Assembly (NCBI GenBank): GCA_018657585.1
Contig: JABHWX010000221.1
Location: 1-35,373 of the forward strand
Source: Phycisphaerae bacterium
Lineage (GTDB): Bacteria > Planctomycetota > Phycisphaerae > Phycisphaerales > SM1A02
Length of the DNA: 35,373 nucleotides
Reading direction: 5' to 3'
The notes under the pieces were generated by a model. The model was not told the origin of the DNA, searched no databases, and saw only the letters and a program-made list of their open reading frames with translations. The translations under genes were made by a program, and so were the position numbers. Position 1 is the first letter of the stretch. Each line of letters starts with the position of its first letter. Shown piece by piece: positions 25,968 through 33,630 of the stretch.

Positions 25968-27316
25968 GTGAAATTCCCTGCGAATTACAGTCTCGACTCG
26001 CAGAACACGGTCAAGAACACGTGTTCAGATTTTGGGATGAACTTGATGACGGGGCGCAATGCAAATTTATTTCTCAACTTGAAACAATAAACTTAGAACA
26101 ATTCACTTCTCTTGCGGGGCTTTCTTGCCATGAGCGAAAAGGAAAACTTGCACCAGCACCAGTTGTGCAACTTGAGCAAAGTTGTAAGGATTCTGGTGAA
26201 GAGGCGATACGTTCTGGGGCTCTTGGTGTTTTAACAGTGGCAGGTGGGCAGGGGACAAGATTAGGTTGGAGCGGTCCAAAGGGAACATTTCCCGCCGCAC
26301 CAATAACGGGTAAGTCTCTGTTCCAACTTGTTGCTGAACAAATTATGTTCTCGCAAAAAAAATACAAAACGACAATTCCGTGGTACATAATGACAAGCCA
26401 CGAAAATGAAGAAGCGACAATATCTTTTTTGCTAGATAACAATTGTTTTGGTATTGATCGGACAGATATTTTCGTATTTTCTCAGGGCGAAGTTCCAGCG
26501 GTAGATTCACAAGGAAAAATGCTCCTGTCCTCAAAAGGAAGTATTGCGATGAATCCAGATGGACACGGAGGAGTGATTTCTGCGTTGAAGATTAGTGGGG
26601 GTCTTGAAGAAATGGAATCGAGAGGTGTGAGATACCTTTCCTACATACAAATAGATAATCCCCTTGTGCATGTTGTTGATCCAGTGTTTTTGGGAATGCA
26701 TATTGGAGAGCATTCGTCGAATGAAGTGAGCAGTAAATGCGTAGCAAAGCTGGATGCGGATGAGAGAGTTGGGGTATTCTGCCTTTTACAAGACACATTA
26801 ACGGTTGTCGAGTACAGTGATTTACCAAGTGATGATGCAACGAAAGTGGATGATCAAGATCGGCTACTATTCTCAGCGGGTTCCATAGCGATTCATATTA
26901 TTTCGGTTGATTTTATAAACAGAGTAGCCAATGAGTTGCCTTGGCATCGTGCACACAAGAAAGTCCCGTTTATACTTGCAGAAACAGGTAAACAAATACA
27001 GCCCGATGAACCTAATGCATTTAAATTTGAACGGTTTGTTTTCGATATTCTGCCAATGGCTCAGCATTCGTTAGTTGTCGAAACAGATAGAGCAGAAGAA
27101 TTCGCCCCAATTAAGAATGCTACAGGTAGCGACTCTCCAGAATCCAGTTCTGCACTGCAATTGGAACGGGCGGCTCGTTGGCTTCGGATGAATGGTTTTG
27201 AAATACCAGAACATGCTAGGGTGGAAATAAGTCCACTCACAGCTTCAGCGCCTGAAGATCTTGCAGGAATTGATTTGCCAAGGGTAATCGGCGATGATGA
27301 AGCAATGGTGGTGTAG
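25937..27316 (+). CDS. Eukaryotic-type UDP-sugar pyrophosphorylase (UAP1/UDP-GlcNAc pyrophosphorylase family)
   Basis: GQEHVFRFWDEL, LTVAGGQGTRLGWSGPKGTFPAAPITGKSLFQLVAEQI, MTSHENEEAT, MNPDGHGGVISAL, IQIDNPLVHVVDPVFLGMH. GTG 25937 overlaps phoU; a TTG overlapping the phoU stop is an alternative start. Confidence 0.88.
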   Translation: MDISGNPRVLSEIPCELQSRLAEHGQEHVFRFWDELDDGAQCKFISQLETINLEQFTSLAGLSCHERKGKLAPAPVVQLEQSCKDSGEEAIRSGALGVLTVAGGQGTRLGWSGPKGTFPAAPITGKSLFQLVAEQIMFSQKKYKTTIPWYIMTSHENEEATISFLLDNNCFGIDRTDIFVFSQGEVPAVDSQGKMLLSSKGSIAMNPDGHGGVISALKISGGLEEMESRGVRYLSYIQIDNPLVHVVDPVFLGMHIGEHSSNEVSSKCVAKLDADERVGVFCLLQDTLTVVEYSDLPSDDATKVDDQDRLLFSAGSIAIHIISVDFINRVANELPWHRAHKKVPFILAETGKQIQPDEPNAFKFERFVFDILPMAQHSLVVETDRAEEFAPIKNATGSDSPESSSALQLERAARWLRMNGFEIPEHARVEISPLTASAPEDLAGIDLPRVIGDDEAMVV

Positions 27317-27318
27317 GT

Positions 27319-27990
27319 ATGGGTGATTGGATTAAAGGATTAGTTTTAGGCGTGAGTCCATTTTGGGCTCCATGGTTGGTATTTGCCTTGCTGCTTCTAT
27401 CTGGTTTTGGCATTGCACTTGGGGAAGAAATCATAATTATCCCAGCTGGTATGTGGCTGCATGCTCATGGAGGTTCGTCGTGGTGGCCAGTCATCCTTGC
27501 ATCGTATGCAGGGGTAGTTATGGGGGATATCCTTTGGTTTCTCATTTGCTCTACATTTGGCAATAGGCTTTTGCATAAGAAGTGGTTTAAGCGAATTGCA
27601 CACCCAAAGAGGATGTTGCAAGCGAAATATCAGTTTGACGTTCGTGGTGTATGGGTGGTTGTGTTGGCACGGTTTATTCCAGGAAGTCGTACAACTACAA
27701 TTACAGTAGCTGGTCTAATGCACATGAAATTTTGGAAATTTACACTGGCTACCGCAATTTGCTGCTTGCTTACAACTCCTGCCCAACTATTTGCAGGGTG
27801 GTGGATAGCAAAAACATTTGAAGAATCCAAAACCACAGTCGAAACAATCACAAAACTGCTCGCCCTAGTGGTAGTGGTATTGGCATTCGTGCTAGCCTAT
27901 AGATTGTGGGCAAAACACAGAAAGTCGGGCGAACGTATTCCTCGCGCGCGTGCTTCTTGGCTTCAGCATTTCCCTCCTAAGAAGAAATAG
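27319..27990 (+). CDS. DedA/VTT (SNARE-associated) family membrane protein
   Basis: EEIIIIPAGMWLHAHGGSSWWPVILASYAGVVMGDILWFLI, GVWVVVLARFIPGSRTTTITVAGLMHM. Confidence 0.87.
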   Translation: MGDWIKGLVLGVSPFWAPWLVFALLLLSGFGIALGEEIIIIPAGMWLHAHGGSSWWPVILASYAGVVMGDILWFLICSTFGNRLLHKKWFKRIAHPKRMLQAKYQFDVRGVWVVVLARFIPGSRTTTITVAGLMHMKFWKFTLATAICCLLTTPAQLFAGWWIAKTFEESKTTVETITKLLALVVVVLAFVLAYRLWAKHRKSGERIPRARASWLQHFPPKKK

Positions 27991-28014
27991 CAGGTATTTT
28001 TGTCTACCTCTCTG

Positions 28015-28028
28015 TATACTAGACAGGT
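28015..28028 (+). promoter_or_regulatory. TATACT -10-like element 8 nt before ATG 28029 (putative leaderless promoter)
   Basis: TATACT-agacaggt-ATG; flanked by inverted repeat TGTCTA (28001-28006) / TAGACA (28020-28025). Confidence 0.45.
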
Positions 28029-29162
28029 ATGAGAACAGTAATCACCGGTCAAATTGGTATGGACAAGAAACCATACCTACAACAAACAGCAGATATCGCT
28101 GGCGAACGAGGCGGCAATATTGAAATATTTAATGTTGGGCAGATGATGTACAACGAAGGACCAGACATTCGCGAAGGTCGTATTCTGGATTTACCGCTAA
28201 GCCGTTTGCACTCTTTGCGGAGAGCAGCAATTAAAGATATTGTTTCTTCGACAACTCCCGTGGAAGAACATGCAAATGTTGTGATGAACACACATGCGAC
28301 CTTTCGATGGCGCCACGGTTTGTTCCCTGCATTTGACTTTGATCAACTGAAGGAATTCCAGCCGAATCTATTTATTTGCTTAGTAGACAATATCGAAGTA
28401 GTACACGATCGTTTGCATGCAGAGCATGACATCGATGCAACCCTTAAGGATTGTATGGTGTGGCGAGAGGAAGAAATTCTCGCAACCGAATTGATGGCGC
28501 AAGCATGTGGTTGCAGCAATGAATTTTATGTTCTTAGCCGCGGTCGTCACATTGATACCACGGAAACATGCTACAAACTTATTGCAAGGAACAACCTGAA
28601 GAAGGTATACCCAAGTTTCCCCATGAGCCACGTGATGGATATGCCAGATATTCTTGAAGAAATAGATCACTTCCGCGCAGCTCTTGCAGAGCACTTTATT
28701 GCATTTGACCCAGCTGACGTGGATGAAAAGCTATTACTTGATCGTGGTATTGAAGCAGCAAAAGAGGGTAAAGATTGGATTGAGGTTGAGGCGCATGCGT
28801 TTGGTGGCAAAAAAGATGGAGATCCAATGCGCGTTTCTGTACGAGAAATTTTAGACATCGCTGGTGATATCGATGGACAAATTTACATGCGCGATTTTAG
28901 ATTAATCGACCAGTCTGACATGATTGTTTCATTGGTTCCCGAATTGCCGGGCGGTGTTCCAGGATTATCGAGCGGTGTTGAGCGCGAATTGCAACATGCT
29001 TGGGAGCACACCAAGGAAGTGTATGTTGTGTGGAAACCTGCGAAACCACCTTCGCCTTTCATTACAGAAACAGCAACAAAGATATTCAAATCTGTTGATG
29101 AGGCTTTGGAATATTTTTCAGAGCAAGGGTTTTTTGAAATGGCGAATTTGTTCGGTCACTAA
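28029..29162 (+). CDS. Two-domain protein: adenylate-kinase-like P-loop NTPase + nucleoside 2-deoxyribosyltransferase-like domain
   Basis: N-term MRTVITGQIGMDKK (P-loop-like) and VVMNTHATFRWRHGLFPAFDFDQLKEFQPNLFICLVDNIEVVHDRL (AdkA-like); C-term IYMRDFRLIDQSDMIVSLVPE...GLSSGVERELQHAWEHTKEVYVVWKP (NDT-like). Confidence 0.6.
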   Translation: MRTVITGQIGMDKKPYLQQTADIAGERGGNIEIFNVGQMMYNEGPDIREGRILDLPLSRLHSLRRAAIKDIVSSTTPVEEHANVVMNTHATFRWRHGLFPAFDFDQLKEFQPNLFICLVDNIEVVHDRLHAEHDIDATLKDCMVWREEEILATELMAQACGCSNEFYVLSRGRHIDTTETCYKLIARNNLKKVYPSFPMSHVMDMPDILEEIDHFRAALAEHFIAFDPADVDEKLLLDRGIEAAKEGKDWIEVEAHAFGGKKDGDPMRVSVREILDIAGDIDGQIYMRDFRLIDQSDMIVSLVPELPGGVPGLSSGVERELQHAWEHTKEVYVVWKPAKPPSPFITETATKIFKSVDEALEYFSEQGFFEMANLFGH

Positions 29163-29923
29163 TCGAACGAAACCCATTCAAGTGAGAGCCCATGAGGCGG
29201 TAAAGTTTTACCCCCTCGTCTTCTGTCTCCAGAGGCAATGACATCAGGTATGCTTTCTGGTTGGATTTTTCCTCTGCCAACCTCCAAGAGTGTGCCCGCA
29301 AGGATGCGAACCATGTTCCATAAAAATCCTGCCCCAGAGACATCGATGGCGATGGTTCCATCATCCAGTGCGAGCGCATTGCAACAATCAATTCTTCGCA
29401 CAGTGGATTCGCGTCCGTGATTGAGTTTTGTAAAGCCTATAAAATCATGTTCGCCTTCAAACAGTTTTGCCGCCCTGTCCATGAGTGCAACATCGAGAGC
29501 AAATGCAGTGTGTGCAATGTACTTACGATTAAATAATGGTTTTCTTAGAGGGTTGCTGCAACCATGAGCAAGAACGTATCGATATCCTTTCGAAGTACAG
29601 TCATCTATTGGGTTAAATCGGTCATGAACTATCTCAATTTTTTGCACTTGCACATCATCTGGAAGCCACGAATTAATTCCCATAATTAATTTATCTGGTG
29701 GAATCTCATTGCTAGAGGCGAATGTTGCAACTTGCCCACGGGCGTGGACACCAGAATCTGTTCTTGAAGCTCCAATGATATTGACTGGCTCTCTTACTAC
29801 TTTAGTAACGGCTTTTTCCATGGCTTCTTGGACAGTCCGCAGTGAACTTTTTCCAGGACGGTTTTGGGTTTGCCACCCATGAAAATCAGTCCCGTCATAC
29901 GCCACAATCATTCGATATCGCAT
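29159..29923 (-). CDS. truA: tRNA pseudouridine(38-40) synthase TruA
   Basis: MRYRMIVAYDGTDFHGWQTQ, GASRTDSGVHARGQVATF, FLWNMVRILAGTLLEVGRGK. Confidence 0.97.
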   Translation of the reverse strand: MRYRMIVAYDGTDFHGWQTQNRPGKSSLRTVQEAMEKAVTKVVREPVNIIGASRTDSGVHARGQVATFASSNEIPPDKLIMGINSWLPDDVQVQKIEIVHDRFNPIDDCTSKGYRYVLAHGCSNPLRKPLFNRKYIAHTAFALDVALMDRAAKLFEGEHDFIGFTKLNHGRESTVRRIDCCNALALDDGTIAIDVSGAGFLWNMVRILAGTLLEVGRGKIQPESIPDVIASGDRRRGGKTLPPHGLSLEWVSFD

Positions 29924-29935
29924 TTGAGTATTTTA
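29924..29935 (-). promoter_or_regulatory. TAAAAT -10-like element 6 nt before the truA ATG (putative leaderless promoter)
   Basis: Minus strand TAAAAT-ACTCAA-ATG. Confidence 0.45.
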
Positions 29936-29948
29936 TCGTGCCTGCCAC

Positions 29949-29960
29949 TAGAATACATGC
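29949..29960 (+). promoter_or_regulatory. TAGAAT -10-like element 6 nt before ATG 29961 (putative leaderless promoter)
   Basis: TAGAAT-acatgc-ATG. Confidence 0.45.
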
Positions 29961-30644
29961 ATGGCAAAAATACTCGTAGTCGGACCGCATCCTGATGACC
30001 AAGAACTAGGTATGGGTGGGGCAATTGCAAAGTTCGTCGATCAAGGGCATGATGTTCTTTTGCTCGATATGACGAGTGGTGAACCTACCCCGCATGGCAC
30101 TCCAGAGTTACGCGCAAAGGAAGCAGAGGCTGCTGCAGATATTTTGGGTGTCAGGCGTACTACTGTGAATCTCCCAAATCGGTATGTTGAGCATTCTATC
30201 CCTGCCCGTCATGCAGTTGCTTCGGTGATTCGAGAGCATCAGTCCCAAATTGTATTTACGCCTTATTTTGAAGATGCTCATCCAGATCATGTTGCGACAA
30301 CGAGAATTGTTGAAGATGCAAGGTTCGATTCTAAACTAACCAAGATTGATTTAGCTGGCGAGCCAATTTATCCGCAGTGGTTGTTCTATTATTACTGTAC
30401 ACATTTACGAGTTGTTCCTAACCCAAGTTTTTTGATAGATACCACTGGGTATTCAAAAAAGAAACGAGAAGCGATTGTTGCGTATGAAACGCAGTTTGTT
30501 ATTCCTGAAAATAATCGACCGATTGTTGAATGGGTGGAAGCACAAGACACATATTTTGGTGGGCGTCTTAGAACTGAAACCGCAGAACCGTTTTATACTC
30601 GTGAGCCAATCGGTCTTGATGGCATCACGGGATTACTCTACTAG
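29961..30644 (+). CDS. PIG-L/LmbE-family deacetylase (BshB1-like)
   Basis: ILVVGPHPDDQELGMGGAIAKF, LLDMTSGEPTPHGTPELRAKEAEAAADILGV, PYFEDAHPDHVATTRIVEDA. Confidence 0.92.
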   Translation: MAKILVVGPHPDDQELGMGGAIAKFVDQGHDVLLLDMTSGEPTPHGTPELRAKEAEAAADILGVRRTTVNLPNRYVEHSIPARHAVASVIREHQSQIVFTPYFEDAHPDHVATTRIVEDARFDSKLTKIDLAGEPIYPQWLFYYYCTHLRVVPNPSFLIDTTGYSKKKREAIVAYETQFVIPENNRPIVEWVEAQDTYFGGRLRTETAEPFYTREPIGLDGITGLLY

Positions 30645-30659
30645 GGATTGCAATAAACG

Positions 30660-31412
30660 ATGTCAAAAACACTTCTTGGATATGCAGATTTTACACATGT
30701 AGAGGGAATGACGGACTACATGAATATCACTATCAATTATGTGAACCAACTTGGCTCGCAGTTAGATATTTTAGATGTCCCAGCAGGGAATGGATTGGTA
30801 GTAGATCGTTTAAAAGCGCTTGGGCATAATGCAATCGGCGGCGATATAAACGATGCTAGGGATGGATTTGTCAGAGTGAATATGGAAAAACCATTTCCTT
30901 TTGAAGATTGTTCGTTTGACGCAATTACTTGCCTAGAGGGTATCGAGCATGTACTTGATGGGTACAAGTTGTTAGCAGAAATGGTTCGCACACTTCGTCC
31001 AGGAGGAACGCTTGTTGTTTCTACTCCTAACGTGATGAATGTATATAGCCGGTTCTGGTATTTTCTTTACGGTTATCCGTTTCAGTTTCCTCCGCATGCG
31101 ATGCAACACGTGACAAAGGAACGAGCAATTGACAGAGGGCACATCAATCCAATGAGCTACCTGCGTATGCGATATTTACTTGAGTCACTGGGAGCAGAAG
31201 TCGTAGATATCATGGGCGATCGTGCTAAGAAGAAACACTTGTTGCCTCTGTTGATGCCTATATTTTTTGTAGGTTGGTTACTTGGAAGGAAACACCGTCG
31301 CAGGGAAGACGGCGAAAACAAAAATCTTCAATCGGTTTCAAAACATTTATGCTCAAAACCCCTGCTCCTTTCTCGTTCACTAATTCTTGTTGCGAAAAAA
31401 AAAGAAGATTAG
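30660..31412 (+). CDS. Class I SAM-dependent methyltransferase
   Basis: LDILDVPAGNGLVVDRLKALGHNAIGGDI, FDAITCLEGIEHVLDGYKLLAEMVRTLRPGGTLVVSTPNVMN. Confidence 0.9.
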   Translation: MSKTLLGYADFTHVEGMTDYMNITINYVNQLGSQLDILDVPAGNGLVVDRLKALGHNAIGGDINDARDGFVRVNMEKPFPFEDCSFDAITCLEGIEHVLDGYKLLAEMVRTLRPGGTLVVSTPNVMNVYSRFWYFLYGYPFQFPPHAMQHVTKERAIDRGHINPMSYLRMRYLLESLGAEVVDIMGDRAKKKHLLPLLMPIFFVGWLLGRKHRRREDGENKNLQSVSKHLCSKPLLLSRSLILVAKKKED

Positions 31413-31852
31413 GCACCGGTTGAACCAAAACCACCAGCTCCACGAGTGGTTTCGTCAAGTTCATCTACAACATCAAATGTTGCTTGTACCACAGGGGCAA
31501 TAATCATTTGCGCTATTCTCATATTAGGTGAAACAATGAAGGAACTATTGCCATGGTTAATGAGCGGCACACAACACTCTCCACGATAATCTGCGTCAAT
31601 GGTACCGGGAGCGTTTGGCAGAGTTACGCCAAATTTTGATGCAAGCCCACTCCGCGGTCGCACTTGAGCCTCGTAGTGATCGGGAAGTGCTATTGCAAAT
31701 CCTAGGGGAATCATGGCAATTTCACCGGCAGCGATTGTGATATCTTCTGTATTTGCAGAATGCAAATCCATCCCAGCTGCGTGCTCTGATTGATAAGAAG
31801 GGATAGAAGCTGTCTCGCGGAGTTTTTTATATTTCACTTGTACATGGTGCAT
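31409..31852 (-). CDS. dut: Deoxyuridine 5'-triphosphate nucleotidohydrolase
   Basis: EHAAGMDLHSA, VRPRSGLASKFGVTLPNAPGTIDADYRGE, RIAQMIIAPV, RGAGGFGSTG. Confidence 0.97.
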   Translation of the reverse strand: MHHVQVKYKKLRETASIPSYQSEHAAGMDLHSANTEDITIAAGEIAMIPLGFAIALPDHYEAQVRPRSGLASKFGVTLPNAPGTIDADYRGECCVPLINHGNSSFIVSPNMRIAQMIIAPVVQATFDVVDELDETTRGAGGFGSTGA

Positions 31853-31866
31853 TAGAACATTGTAAT
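31853..31866. promoter_or_regulatory. Overlapping divergent -10-like elements (TACAAT on minus for dut, TGTAAT on plus)
   Basis: ATTGTAAT core at 31859-31866; TACAAT-GTTCTA-ATG for dut on the minus strand. Confidence 0.4.
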
Positions 31867-31871
31867 TCTTT

Positions 31872-32495
31872 GTGGCGTATATGATGGGAGAGATGGAGCA
31901 CCAACCGATACCAAATTGGGCAATTCACAGGAGATTCTACAGATGGGTACTTGGATTCGCAAAAACTCCTCTGGCACCAATTATTTTATTCGTAATCGCT
32001 TTTGTTGAAGCTTTCATGCCATTTGTTCCTCCGGACGCGTTACTTATCCCGATGTGTCTTGAAAAGAGAAGCAAGTCACCATTTATTGCCCTAATTGCTG
32101 TTTTTGGAAGTGTTGCGGGAGCCATGGTTGGCTTTTTTGTTATTGCTGGATTGATCCAAGGAGGCGCAGAATGGATATTAAGCGAAGCGAAGGTAGCCGA
32201 GCTCACTGAACAATTTTCTGAATATGGAATCATGTTTGTATTTATCGCAGCTCTTACGGTTGTTCCTTTTTTTGCACTTACAACAGTCGCTGGAGTAGCC
32301 AATTTAGATTTTACACAGTTTATATTTGTTTGTTTTGCAGGGCGTTCACTTCGGTATGGACTCGAAGCAGGATTAATAATGTGGCTAGGAGACAGAGCCA
32401 AAGAGTTTATTGAAAAGAGATTTAATATACTTTCTATTCTTGTTTGCGTGCTAGCAATTGTATTCGTCTATGGAGTCTCGAAATGGTTGTATTAA
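31872..32495 (+). CDS. VTT/YqaA-like small membrane protein
   Basis: LAPIILFVIAFVEAFMPFVPPDALLIPMCLEKRSKSPFIALIAVFGSVAGAMVGFFVI. GTG 31872 or ATG 31881 start. Confidence 0.72.
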   Translation: MAYMMGEMEHQPIPNWAIHRRFYRWVLGFAKTPLAPIILFVIAFVEAFMPFVPPDALLIPMCLEKRSKSPFIALIAVFGSVAGAMVGFFVIAGLIQGGAEWILSEAKVAELTEQFSEYGIMFVFIAALTVVPFFALTTVAGVANLDFTQFIFVCFAGRSLRYGLEAGLIMWLGDRAKEFIEKRFNILSILVCVLAIVFVYGVSKWLY

Positions 32496-33548
32496 TCATC
32501 CGCCAATTCGACTCATCGTTTTTTCTGGACGTTCAAAATCATCACGGTCCATTCCGTGCCCTGCAGATTTTTGCCACATTGCGTCTCTGAAAAATTGCCG
32601 AAGTTCATCATCGCTAGCACCGTTGCGAAGTAATGGGCGAATGCCCCACTCTTCATCACTGAATAAACATGGGCGAATAGTGCCATCAGCCATCATACGC
32701 ATTCTGTCGCAAGCACCACAGAACGCCTCAGTAACTGAAGCGATAAATCCGATTCGCCCCTTGCCTTCATTGAACCTATAGTTCATTGAAGTGCTTGTTT
32801 TCACATCGTCTTCTCGAATGAGTTCATGTTTTGTAGTAATGTTTGTGAGCATTTCTTTCGCACTAACTACATGCCTTTTTTCCCAACGTTTTCCTGCGTC
32901 CAGTGGCATGAATTCAATCAGCCGCATATCGATTTCATGGTTCTTCGCGAAGTCTGCAAAGTCAATAACCTCGTCATCGTTTACACCTCGAATCACAACG
33001 GCATTTACTTTTACTGGCTTGAGCCCAGCATCTCTTAAAGACTCAATAGAATTGATTACGGTATTGAGAGAGGTTTGTGAACGCGTGATGGCATCCTTCC
33101 GTTGCGGATTTAAAGTGTCTAAACTTACTGTGGCTCGGTTAAGACCAAGCAATTTCCAGCGTTGCGCCCATTGACTACGTACTCTTGAGCCATTTGTTGT
33201 GAGCGCAATATCTTTGAGCCCGAGTTTCCCAACCTGCTCAAGAAGATCATCGAGTTGTGGGTAAAGAGTTGGTTCTCCGCCCGTTATGCGAAGTTTTTCT
33301 ATCCCAAGAGAAATCGCAATTTTAACTATGCGAATATACTCATCAAGAGTAAGTAATTGCATTTTAGGAATGTACTTCACATCTGGGTCCATGCAATAGA
33401 CACATCGAAAGTTGCACCTGTCAGTCACGGATAACCGTAGGTCTTTTATTTGCCGACCATGTGCATCGAATAATGTATCTTTAGCAGATGCCTCGACTGT
33501 CGCTCTTGGAGGAACAAATTCATTCAAGATGGTGAGTGGTATGTTCAA
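32496..33548 (-). CDS. moaA: GTP 3',8-cyclase MoaA (radical SAM)
   Basis: DLRLSVTDRCNFRCVYCM radical SAM CxxxCxxC, LRITGGEPTLYP, C-terminal GACDRMRMMADGTIRPCLFS, terminal GG. Confidence 0.97.
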   Translation of the reverse strand: MNIPLTILNEFVPPRATVEASAKDTLFDAHGRQIKDLRLSVTDRCNFRCVYCMDPDVKYIPKMQLLTLDEYIRIVKIAISLGIEKLRITGGEPTLYPQLDDLLEQVGKLGLKDIALTTNGSRVRSQWAQRWKLLGLNRATVSLDTLNPQRKDAITRSQTSLNTVINSIESLRDAGLKPVKVNAVVIRGVNDDEVIDFADFAKNHEIDMRLIEFMPLDAGKRWEKRHVVSAKEMLTNITTKHELIREDDVKTSTSMNYRFNEGKGRIGFIASVTEAFCGACDRMRMMADGTIRPCLFSDEEWGIRPLLRNGASDDELRQFFRDAMWQKSAGHGMDRDDFERPEKTMSRIGG

Positions 33549-33595
33549 GAGTGTACATGATACTCATAAAATCATAAGAATAACCGCAGTTGTTT

Positions 33596-33630
33596 TTGAG
33601 AACAAAAATACTTGCGGTATGCTTCCTGCG
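33596..33630 (+). promoter_or_regulatory. Promoter TTGAGA-16 nt-TATGCT, 7 nt before ATG 33631
   Basis: TTGAGA 33596-33601, TATGCT 33618-33623, ATG at 33631. Confidence 0.5.

Noticed and set aside
31395-31403. A9/T9 run as a dut terminator U-tract (minus strand)
   Set aside because: No convincing GC-rich stem directly upstream on the minus strand; may be only an A-rich lysine codon stretch of the methyltransferase.
33412-33630. N-terminal extension of ORF 33412..34407 overlapping moaA
   Set aside because: The extension is antisense to the moaA 5' end and precedes a clear signal peptide at 33631 with its own promoter-like element.
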